From Rhyacophila brunnea (Eukaryota > Arthropoda > Insecta > Trichoptera > Rhyacophilidae), in NCBI GenBank assembly GCA_022495005.1, contig JAGYXB010000445.1, positions 479,728 to 543,727 of the forward strand: a stretch of 64,000 nt of DNA, in the 5' to 3' direction. How positions within the stretch are numbered: the first letter of the stretch is position 1; each line of letters opens with the position of its first letter. Of this stretch, positions 50,324 to 61,557 are shown in pieces. The translations under genes were made by a program, and so were the position numbers. The notes beneath the pieces were generated by a model, which did no database searches, was not told where the DNA came from, and saw nothing but the letters and a program-made list of their open reading frames with translations.

Positions 50324-53300
50324 TTATTTAAATTGTAAAATAATTATCAAGTAAGTCACAATGATACTGAAGATATTAAATAGTAAAGAGAAATTAATTG
50401 GAAATAGAGAGCATGCGGTAAAGTATGGGGTTCGCCTGCTTGCCATCTGTGACCAGGACTCTAGCTTCCGGTTGTTTTCTGAAAGCAAAGGAGGTTCTTG
50501 TACATAATAATTTATTTGTCACTTAAAAGTTTTAAAAAATAAATTAATACAATTATAATAATATGTGAAGGTAATTTAAGTATAGCTACGCTATGGCGTA
50601 GAGCTACGATATGGTCTACGCCACCTGCTACGGCGTAGGTGAAGACAGTGTATTTTGGGTTTTTTAATAAAATTAATATTTTAAATAAAAAATATTTAAG
50701 AACCCACTATGAAATGTGTATTCAATATAAAATATGTATCAAAATAAATCAGTGTTAATACACCGCGTGCTAAATTTACTAGGCAAGAAGATTAACAATA
50801 AATTGTATCATCAGCCCATTTCTATATTACCATAAAGACAACACAAACATAAACTGACCAAACCATCCGGGACCGAATTACACTTGTTTTTAATTGAGTG
50901 TATCACGAGGCATTACGTTTTGATGTGAAGCATCAGCAGTTTTTTTACGCCTGGGAATGTCTCAGGAGTAGTTATCCACCACGCATTCAAGTATGCAAAA
51001 TGTGTATATGGAAGGAGAGCATGAGAACTAACAAAAATATTTTGTATATAAATTACGAGTAAGTATATTATAAAAAAATAGTATAAAATGAAAATCAGAC
51101 TTTTCCGAATAAATACTATAAGTTATTAGATATGTGCGTAGTTTTCGTATCTACGAGTATATCTGAAACAAGAGTTTAGAACAGCGTGCTTGTAGATCAA
51201 GAATACTCTATTTGAGTGCATTCACATTCAAACTTAATTTTATAATGACAATTTAATGAATGAAAAGTATATTGGTGTTTTGACATTTTTGTAACCTATT
51301 ATTTGGTAAGTATGTTTAATTTTCGGTGTCTATGTTACGGCTGTCTCAATTAATGCAATAGGGTTCAACAGTCGAATAAATGAAATTTAAGCCAAAAAAG
51401 TTGTAAAAAAAAGAAACTCTCCAGAATGTTTTTTTCCCCACTAAACCATATATAGTTTAATAAAAAAAATCGTATTTTCTTACAGTTTCCGGTTTTATGC
51501 AATTTTAAAAGTGGTCTGCGGCGCAATTTTGCTTGCTTAAGATTAATATTAATATTAAATCCGAAAAAACTTCATCCAATCTTCACTTCACTTCACTTCA
51601 ATCATTTATAATAGTAGTAGGTATTATTAAAAAATATCGTAGCATCCTTGCAAAAATTAATTCCCACTACTCATGTTTTGATAATAATCATCAGCTGAAT
51701 GCAGAACTATTCTAACTCACATTTGAAATATTTGAGAAGGGACTTCTTTGAAACAACCTATTTTAATTATTTATTACTTGTGTAGATAATGTATACATCA
51801 TATTTTAGTGCGGCTATATTGATGAACATAATGATGCATCCAAAAAACACTTCTGTAAAATATTTCAAATGTGAGTTAGAATAGTTAGAATAATATTTAA
51901 TGTTCTTTTAGTAGAACAATATTGAGAATCCTAGCTCTGATATGTGTTCAGACGTGGTGACCGGTGGTAATTAATTAAATTATATTAGTGAATATAAACT
52001 AATACAGTATTCTCACCTCCACTGCTTCTATAGTAGATAATGGTATCCAAGATTACTGCTGTCATCTTTGCCTCCTTGACCACATACTCACAGGCGAAAA
52101 TCACCAAAAATAACAAGGCCATATCAAACAAAGCGAAGTTTGCCAGTGTTATCATTGGATGGTAATGAAAGCCATTATACGTCTTCTAAAAGATAAATTA
52201 TAACTATTAGCAATATGTACTTGATTAATGTTTATGAGTGAATGCATATCGCGTCGCATTAATGCATCTTGTTGCATTTTTAAAATGACGGCAATATAAC
52301 GCCACACTAAACTGACAATACGTTTCGTATGCATTTTTCTGCTGTAGGTAACATTGATTGAGGAATGGTGAACATGCAACTATTTTATGAAAACGTATTA
52401 CATCCATCCGACTGTAGAAAGAAAAAAGGGTTTAACCCTCAATTAAAAAAAAATGTTTTATTAGGTATATTAAAATATATAAGTAGTAACATTGTACACG
52501 GCTAAATACTTTCAAAGGGTGTTAGCTGCAAATGCCGAATTATTTTCAAATTTTTGGTTGTAATTTTTAATAACGAAGGAAGTAAAGAAGGAAAAAATAC
52601 CTAATTGCGATTTTTATTGGTTTTTATCTAATAACCTAATTAATTAATATCAGACTAGGAAAATAAAACACCAACTTATTAGTCAACATGTACTTCAAGT
52701 TAATGTATATTTTGTATTTTGACTTTGACTGAAAATCGTAATAAAAACGTTTTTGTGCCTCCTATATAATTTAATATGTGTGGGTTAACTCTTTTTGCTT
52801 TTTAATAGTCGATATCATATAATTGGCGACGTATTTTCAGTCTAGTATACAATTACGACAGCAGAAATAATGTCAGTTATCTGTAAGTATTTTTTTTTTA
52901 AATAATTATAATTTGAATTCAAATTATGCACTGAAAAAACAGTAAATAAATATATTATTTACATGCATAATATTATAATATAATGTGATGGTTTCTTAAA
53001 ATAATGGGGAAAATTTTTCTAAGGATAAATTTTTTTTTTAGAAAAATATAGAAGGTTTTGATTATTTCATTACTTATTAAAAATGTAGAAATAATACTTT
53101 TACATGTGCAATAAATTATCCTTGGTAGTGGTTAAAAATAATAATGGGGTTAAGTAGGTAACTAGGTACCATATTTATAGAGAGGCTTTAGTTAGACAAT
53201 ATTTTTATGTCATTTAACACGACGAACGTTTCTAAAATTATTGATGTCCCATTAAAATATTTATTAATTAATAGGAGTTTATATATTTTTTCGTTTTCCT

Positions 53301-54877
53301 TATATTTTTCTTGGCATGTCTATCTAGCATTATAATGAAACTGAATTATACCTAATATCCAAGGGACTTTTTTATTATATGTAATAATACTAAACTCATA
53401 AATAAAAAAACCAACGCCTGCTGGATTTAGCTTATTATAAAATCGCTGGAAAATAATTTATTATTAATCTACAAAATAATATAAACAAATAAACTATAAT
53501 ATAGCTATCTATAATAAACTATACTATATCGATATATGTTAATACAAACCTCTCTTTTTATCCCAAACATAATGCAAATGTGTAGGGATCTTATGATTGA
53601 TATAATCCCACACAATGATGCCAATAGATTCTGAAACAATAATGCCATTGTGATGAGTATAATAATCTTTTTATATTAATAACTTTACTGTTGGAATAAC
53701 ATTACTACGTGCATTGGGATATTAATAGCTACCACACACACATACTATTTCGTCAGGTTGCTGTCAAAAGTTGGTAAGTCAACATTTTAGTTATTTTGAG
53801 TTTATGATAAATCATGTGTAGTCAGGAAATATATAATATTTCTAAAAAATGGACCTGATCAGATCACGGGAAGGTACTTTTTCAGGTAGTGATGTTTTTT
53901 TGATAAACGTTTTTAACTGTTAATTTTTTTAATATGTGGTCAGGGAAAAGTTTGTTAATTGACACTTACTAATATTTTTAAAAGTTCAATTGTTAAACTT
54001 TTAACGAATATCTGTACAACAAAAGGTTTATAATACCAATTACGGTATTCTTATAATAATAATGATACTTGTTGTAAAATTATAAGATTCTAATTATTCA
54101 ACAAAAAAATAAATATGCCAAAGGTTCGTAACCCGAATCACAAAGTGTTTAATGTAATAAATGTTATCTTTTCAATGCATTTTGCCATTCCTGTAAAACA
54201 TAACTTTATAGTTGCATTATAATGGAAAAATTGAAGCATTATAAAATGACTGATGAAACTTTGACCTTAATAAATGAAATAAATAAACTGACCACAGTGA
54301 TAAGACTTTCGATGATTTTCTTCCGTAATTCGAAAGATCCAACGCAGAAAAACTGTCTGCCAAAAGTTAGTATGTATAACCGTTTCTTAATAAATAACCT
54401 TTCATGTATAATTATTATATATTGTGGGCTATTACATAATTAAATAACAAAATATCGTCACACCTATCTAAAAAAATCTAAATTCATTTATATTTGGACT
54501 AATGCTGATTTTATAGAAAATGTCAACTTACAAACTATTGGCAGTAACCCCACGATTTACACTTAAACCATAAACAGTTTATAAGTATAATATTGTGTCT
54601 ATGAACACCAGTTCTATCAACTGAATGTTATCTGTCTTTACTATTCTTATAGACTGATAATATATATATAACACATACCTAACACATATTCCTCACAGAT
54701 ACAGTCATACATTAATTTTAATAATGAAACTGAGTTCCAGACTGATATTAAAAATGTACATGCTGAAAATGAACATATTATTATCTCCCTATCTAATGCA
54801 AAAAAGCATTACCGGCACCAGGAAATAATCTGTTCTGTGACCGGAACTATAGTATATCGATATATGTTAATATATAG

Positions 54878-56465
54878 ACGGCCCCACGATGGCCTAATAG
54901 CTTACGCGTCGGTTTGTAACGTCGTATATCTCAGATTCGAATCCTGGGTCTGGCAAATACAAATATTGTTTATAAATTTGTGTTGGAGTCAAAACATGGA
55001 CCTAATTCTTATTCTTCTTCTTCTTTCACGCTTTCACGACCCAGCATTGGGGCATAGGGCAAGCACAAGTTTGCGCCAATTCCCTCGGTCCATCGTGAAC
55101 TCTTGCGCCTCCCGCCATGTCAGACCTGCAGCACGTAGGTCACTCTTGTAGCACCACTGCAGAGTAAGGGAGGGCCGGCCACGGTGATAGAACCCATGAG
55201 ACTGTGCTACAAGGGTACGACGTGTCGCACTCTTTGGCGGCATCCGGAACACGTGTCCCAGCCAAGTAAAGCATCTCTTCGTGAAAACCTCAATCACTGA
55301 AAGCTGCTGTATCTGCTCACGAACTCGGGTGTTTGTAACGCGGTCGTACCAATGTACCCCTAAGATTCGGCGGAGACATCGATTCTCAAGGCTCAAAAGC
55401 CGAGTCTCTTGTCATACAGGGGCACAGGTAGCACGCACGCGTTAAATAAACTACATTTGGTCCTCACAGAATACAGCCTTGACCTCCATACGACGGAGGT
55501 GTATATCACTGAAATGTTGGTGCCATTGCTCCCGAACCTTTGCAGATACAGTGACAGTCACTCCATCAGAGTTTTGTAAGGCAGTGACCACCGGACGTTT
55601 CTTACCGCAAATCGCTCAGGTGATGCGGAAGAGAGCACTTGGATTATTCTTGCAAGCAGCAGATTCCGCATCCCGAATGAGGTCATCCAGGCATCGGCGT
55701 TTATTGCGGCGGAAAGAACGCTTTACCATGCGGTCCATTGTCTGGTATTCTGCGCTGCGCTGTGAGTCGTATGCACCATTGTGCACAAATCTTTCAAGAT
55801 CTACCTCTTCTCAATCATCTCCCATGTATGAGGTCCAGCTTGTGCGCATGCTGCTCCCCTAAGGCAGCAGTTGCAGAGTTCATTATGGCATCACGGAATA
55901 ATGTCCACTTTCCTTCCATAGGCTCCGAGTCGATGAAAGGCGTACCAAAAAGAGTTCGAGAATCATGTAAGCGCCTCTGCAGGTCCAACTCGTAGGTGGC
56001 ATGCATACGGGTACTTCTAAGTCTTTCCACATCAAATCTAACCGTACCTTTGGGTTTTAGGACTCGGTTAAGATCTATACGAAGTTTCCTCACTAAGAGT
56101 TCATGGTCACTGTGGATGTCTGCACCTCTATATGTCCGCACGTCTAGCAGTTCATGCCAATACTTTGCTTTGACTAAGATGTGGTCGATCTGCTTTCTTG
56201 TATAACCGTCTGGCGATGTTCATGTATATTTGTGGATGGTCTTATGGGGGAAAAGACTACCACCCATCACAAGACCGTTCATGGAGGCAAAATCTACCAG
56301 ACGGGAACCATTATCGTTCATTTGACTAAGGCCATATTTTCCCAGCACAAAGGGTCCATGCGAGGGATGGGATGGACCTAATAGGTTGAGCAAATGACTA
56401 ACATCCATTTCTCGTATAAACATAAATCTGTTAATACAAACCTCTACCTTATGGAGGCATATAAG
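54878..56465 (+). mobile_element. SINE split by a LINE insertion
   Basis: The left half, 54878-55006, has a tRNA head with B-box GATTCGAATCCTGGG and ends ATGGACCTAAT. The right half resumes at 56372 with the same ATGGACCTAAT, then AGGTTGAGCAAATGAC and ACAAACCTCTACC. Together they restore the order of the 12061-12297 copy. In intron 1 of GR F. Confidence 0.85.
55007..56371 (-). mobile_element. RTE-type LINE, internally deleted, nested in SINE
   Basis: Minus-strand order: endonuclease C-terminal part (56423-56141; 'PDGYTRKQIDHI', 'VRTYRGADIHSDHELL' with the catalytic SDH), linker ('FGTPFIDSEPMEGKW'), then directly the C-terminal tail (55034-55396; 'ENRCLRRILGVHWYDRVTN', 'RCFTWLGHVFRM', 'AGLTWREAQEFTMDRGNWR'). 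The polymerase core is missing. The 3' end has a GAA-rich simple tail (55007-55030). ATGGACCTAAT (54996-55006 and 56372-56382) is an 11-bp target duplication. Confidence 0.85.
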
Positions 56466-58550
56466 ATACAGCCCTAATAATAATTATTACACATACTTAA
56501 AGATACATAATACCTAGATTTAAGAAATCTAAAATATTATATTAACAAAAATATATTTTTTAGTTTCCTTAAAAATTTGTAAAATAATCATTAGACCGAA
56601 AAACAGAACTTTAAAAACAGACGTTGTTCCGTCAAAAACTGCACTCCCAAAGATTTTTTTTAAATTTCGAATTAATATAAAATACATTAAAACTATGCAT
56701 TATTAAAAAAATAGCCATACAATAATATGTAATAACTAGAATTTTATTCTAAGATTATCTTTAACGTATTGACAAGCTAAAATATTAAAGAATATGAATC
56801 ATCAATACATTGTTTTAAATTGCAAGCTGCGTTTTGTTTTTCGCTATGTACTTCTGGTCGACGAAGTTTTCAACTTAACCATTGAATGCATGATGGAAAC
56901 CCTCTAATACACATATCACTAATTTTCTAATTGATCATATTAAATGTTAAATTTAATATTACTATAACATATTAGTAGCGTCACATGAGAATAGAAACTA
57001 TAACTATTTTGTCAGCACACTTTGTTTATTTTGTCCACCGCAGAGAACTGAAAGCTTTAAAATAAAATTTCATTAACACAAAAAAGTATAAATAATAATA
57101 CAGTTTGTTGCTGAAAGGCAACATCACGCAATGATTAATGGTTAAGTGGATAATTCAAAAAAATTAATTAATAAAATTATTCTTTGAGACCTAATAATAT
57201 GTTGTTGTTGGTGCATTTTTGTTTTACATTAAAATAAGAATTGATTATAGTTGGGTGTATTAAAATACGTGGCATGAATTACCTGAACGTTGAAAACATC
57301 GTTGAGGATGTTAGCCTGATCACAAGCAATCATGTAAACTTTCATTAGTTTGTCAACGCAGCATATTTTAAATTTGATTACACTTTTGGCCATATCGGTT
57401 AATCTTTTTGTATCAAACAAAAAGTTTTCTAAAGACGAGCTCACCCTTACTGGTAATAAATATCTGTTAGAAATAGAACTACTTTCTTCACAGAGATTAT
57501 AATAATATTGCAATTGAACGTTTAAAACTAACAGCTTACTCCACAAGAAATACATTAGGATTATAAAATTTAGACACACTAAAGTGTTCATAGTCATGAA
57601 CAAGTAATTTAAAGAATATACTAAGGAGTGTGTGACATCGTAAGAAATTGTCCACGTAAAGAAATCATAGCCAGCGATTGTAATTAGCACAAAAAATAAT
57701 TCACATATGATTTTTATTACTAATTTTCTTTCGTGTTTATAGTTTTCATGTCTGTCGATTAAAAGAAGCTCGTCGATTGTGTCAAAATGTTTATAAGTAG
57801 TCATATATTTTTTTCTACAACCAAATGAACTTTAAAGCACGTGGCTTATATTAATTGAAAGCAAAACTACGATAGAAACAGCATCTGATATTGACAAGTT
57901 TGCCGGAACGTGATTGTATACGTAGATAATTCGTCCCTTTATGCTGTATACGAAACAAATCATAATTACGACGAGAACTAGGATGCTGTGGCAAAATCTT
58001 GCAATATTTTGATTATCCGCATACCGATTTAGAGCAAATATATTCAAAATATAGTTTAATGGAGCAAGAATATATCTCTGATTTGGCAAACTATTAGAGT
58101 TTATTTCTTCAGTTGGCAGAGTGTGAGTTTTATATCCATTTAATAAATTGAGATCGCCTATTTTATTTTTATTTTTTTTATCCATTTCTAAGACGTACAG
58201 AGACCATTAAATTTACGTACGTACTGAATCGTCGCTATATCAATTCCCTTTCGTACCTACTTTTATTTCTTATTGTAATATGTAATTTTTCAATGACTGT
58301 ATATGGGATATCAATAATTAATTTGTAATGCTTCGAAGTAGTTTCTTTGTGTGCTATATTTAATTATAGTAATGCTGTCTATTATCATTTTCATCGGCGA
58401 AGTAATTACTTGTATGCGTAAAAATAGGAAAGTACATAGGGGTAGTACAAAATAAACCATTTTTTCTCGATGCTTTCGTGGATAATATATATAAAAATGA
58501 AATGTCTGTTTATAAGAATTTTAATGGTTTTAAGCTTTGTCGTTTAAGTC

Positions 58551-59204
58551 TTTAAGTCGTTTTTTGCGACCCGGGTTTCGCCTTTCAGCATTTTCATTCG
58601 CCGTGTACACTCACCAAAGGTAAACACACACTGACGACGAACACTCTTATCTCTAGCTTATATAATAAATCAATACAATAAAGTAGGTAAAATCTCCATT
58701 ACATACCTATCACAAACCTACCTATCACTGACCTAAGGTCACAAAAAATACCACAAACAAATTATGAATACTTCAAGCAGTAAAAAACCTAATTAGTAAA
58801 AACCCTATCTTATTAATAACAATACACTCGATAGCATATTATAATAAATCGTCAAAGCCTAATAATAGATCATTATTCTTTATATGAACAATAAAAATAC
58901 TGCACTCAAGAGGTGTAAAGCATCGATTCTAAGAAAAATGGTCATATATTGGAAAATAATTAATGAAGTTAACTAATGAGATATTAGTCTTTAATAATAC
59001 TCTTACATGGTACCTACTTTTTTATAACATTATTTTTAAAACTATACATATAAACTCACCTAATAATATATATATATATATATGTATACACATATAACTA
59101 ACTAAATCCTCATAAATACATATATAAATTTTAGATTTATAACATTGACTATAATCGCCTGAAGGTGCCGAAAGGCGAAACCCGGATCGCAAAAAACGAC
59201 TTAA
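58551..59204. mobile_element. Inverted-repeat element, 654 bp, upstream of GR F
   Basis: Termini TTTAAGTCGTTTTTTGCGAC, continuing CCGGGTTTCGCCTTTC, and the inverse at 59165-59204 differ at only a couple of positions over about 38 bp. The interior is AT-rich with a TA microsatellite (59068-59085). No coding frame. The target duplication is uncertain (TTTAA-like on both sides). It starts about 365 bp before the F start codon. Confidence 0.78.
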
Positions 59205-59999
59205 ATGGAATAGTACAAAGCTTAAATCCATTAGAATTTAAATTCAAATTCCATCAAGTACCTTCAGTCGATAGTATTAATATCAATAAGAATATTATCA
59301 AACTATTGCTTAAACTGGGCTTACAGAATTTGATAACTCTTTCCTGTTGTCACTGTACATAGTACTATAAATTATGATCAATCTCACGTATACTATAAAA
59401 AAATCAATTCATTCTTCAAAAACAAGTATTCATTCTGTTTCCAATTGTTTGGGTGCTCAAGCATTCTTATAAATATTTTTTTTGAGTACTTAACTTAACT
59501 TTTAGAATTTTAAATGTATTTAAATTTTATATTTCTATTTTTTCGAAAGATAACATGGTATTTTGTTACCTACCAAACCTGTTATTATAAAGTTTATGCG
59601 CTATTTATCAATAAAGTGAGAAGAACAACTTCGTCAAAAGCAAACCATTGGTAGATTCTGTAAGTCTTTAAAAAAACCATGCCCTTGGTTTTTCGTACAA
59701 AGTGGCTCACAGAGATAATTACATTGAGTTATTTACATATTTGTTGGTTAGGATATTAAAGAAATACCTACTTGTTTTACAGTTTTTAGACGAAGTATTC
59801 ATTTAATTATGTGCTTAAATTGATTTTTTTTAATGGCCAGAGTAGTATAATTTGTGTAGTGTTCTTGTGTTATTTTGTTGTTTAGTATTTTGTGAAATGT
59901 TTGGAGGTCAATTTCGTGATTATCTTATCTATACGGAGCTCCGAGAGTCTATCGCTACTTTTATAGTATTGGGCAGTCGTTGATGACATTACACACTGA
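59205..59999. other. Intergenic, nothing recognised
   Basis: AT-rich, with short open frames only. No repeat partner within the window was noticed. Confidence 0.45.
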
Positions 60000-60790
60000 T
60001 TAAGACGTGTAGCCGTTACATAAATAGCAGTCATCGTCCCTCAACTTAAATCTTTTTAGATAGGCTCTCAGTGCTCCGTGGCCTGTTAGTATCTGTGTGA
60101 GTTTGTGTGATGTTTTTATGTTCCTGGCAATAGAGGTGGCAAAGATTATGTATGAAATAAATTTCCGCGCTCTTGATCATGTGGCGAATGTTGTACATCT
60201 GCTGTTCCAAAGCTCTATTGTGACTTTGTTTATATTTAGCGGGCAGTGGTGTAAGTTACAAGTATTTTGTCTGTTGTGGCGTGTTTAGCATATTTCTCAG
60301 CTTTCTCATATTCGGCTATCTTTGTATAATTTCTTATTCACTACTACCTAGATATAGGGATTGTTTCTATCAATTAGAGCGTTATTGATAGAGTTAAAAT
60401 GTGTCTTATTAGTGAGTGTAAGGATGAGGGGTTTTGAAGAGCTGCCAGACTGGATTGGTTATCTGAAAAAATGTAAAAAAAACAGAGTTATATTCGTTGC
60501 TGAGTAGATAATGACTTTTTAATTAGCACCTTTAAAATGCACGTTAATTACATCGATCGGCCGCCTGGTCATTACGCGTATGTGCGTCTTCAGCGTCCAA
60601 AGTATTAATCTTTTGAGTATCTACTCGATAGACTTCTGAAAGTCAATAGTTCTACCTGGAAAATAAAGCAGTAACTTTTGAGCTTGAAATTTTGTGGGGT
60701 AATTAAGATTCCATTGTTGTAGGGTATAAAAACTGCCTCTACTTTTTCATCGATTAGACTGCCATCTGTATGTACGAGTATCTCCAATTT
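60000..60790 (-). mobile_element. R1/jockey-type LINE C-terminal fragment (RNase H and CCHC-like tail)
   Basis: The minus strand at 60605-60787 reads 'EILVHTDGSLIDEKVEAVF' and 'FKLKSYCFIFQVELL', the first two motifs of a LINE-encoded ribonuclease H. At 60010-60090 it reads 'TGHGALRAYLKRFKLRDDD' followed by CYLCNG, the usual C-terminal tail. The middle is shortened, with frame changes in between. A dead fragment. Confidence 0.7.
60490..60612 (+). repeat. Dispersed repeat pair member 2
   Basis: Partner of 24175-24302, in the same orientation (AAAATGCACGTTAATTACAT and CCGCCTGGTCATTACGC). Here it lies inside or beside the LINE fragment, so the shared text may be part of a longer mobile element. 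Confidence 0.65.
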
Positions 60791-60928
60791 TGTGATTGGG
60801 TGTTTTGTTTTAGTGCCTTCGTTAGTAGTTTCTATGTACTCTAAATTTTCTAGATGTCTGGTGCTGAAATGTGGAAGTTGTGTGTGGTATATTTTTTTGT
60901 ACGTTTTGTTGTCGCAAAAAATACAATA

Positions 60929-61557
60929 GGCTGGACGTATTGAAACAATGGCGGATTACAGGCTATCAACAATACTGACCAAGGGCAAACCACGGAAGAG
61001 ACGGATTGACTGTGGATAAGCCGATTGACGCTCGATGTAAAGTGAAGATTGGGAAGGGACAGGAAGCAATATAGACGACACTCGTTAATGATACAGAATC
61101 CCGTACTAGGATAAAGCTTTGGGATAGAAGACAAAAGATAATAGTGTCTTAATAATATTTATTTCATTAATTTATTATGACAAAATCTGACTATTTAACA
61201 GAGTACACCACTGTATATCGCGTAATTATATATAAGTGAATACTTCTGCTAGAATGCTGGACATATTGAAACAATGGTGAATTACAGGCTATCAACGATT
61301 CTGACCAAAAGCAAACCACCGAGGAGACGGATTGACTGTGGAGAAGCCGATTGAAGCTCGATCTAAAGTGAAGATTGGTAAAGGACATGAAGCAATATAT
61401 GAAACTCGTTGATGATACAGAATCTCGCATTGGGATGGAGCTTCAGGATAGAAGACGAATAATACTAGTATCTTAATAATATTTATTTTATTAATATATT
61501 ATGAAAACATCTGAATATAAACACAGTACGCCACTGTATATCACGTATAATAAATTG
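60929..61557 (+). repeat. Tandem duplication of a roughly 300-bp unit
   Basis: Units are about 60929-61225 and 61253-61557. Both contain ATTGAAACAATGG, GATTACAGGCTATCAAC-like text, AGACGGATTGACTGTGGA, AAAGTGAAGATTGG and TATCTTAATAATATTTATTT. They differ by many substitutions, so the duplication is old. No intact frame is supported; the similar open frames on the minus strand follow from the repeat. Confidence 0.75.

Larger units (their letters stand above)
50324..58185 (-). pseudogene. Gustatory receptor F (four exons, one nonsense codon)
   Basis: Paralogue of GR E. Minus-strand exons are 57283-58185, 53550-53630, 52017-52185 and 50324-50478, with the same sizes as E for exons 2-4 and phases 0, 0, 1. 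The start is MDKKNKNKIGDLNLLNG. Codon 118 is TAA (57832-57834) where E has TAC (Tyr in 'VIYSSFG'). The frame before and after it is open, so one substitution separates this from a full receptor of about 434 aa. Exon 2 'LLASLCGIISIIRSLHIC' again uses gtttgt. Exon 3 has 'FNGFHYHPMITLANFALFD'. Exon 4 has 'TPYFTACSLFPINFSLL' and TYLIIILQF, the full GR signature. Intron 1 (3.65 kb) holds a SINE split by an RTE LINE. The nonsense codon could be fixed, polymorphic, or a sequence error. Confidence 0.87.
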
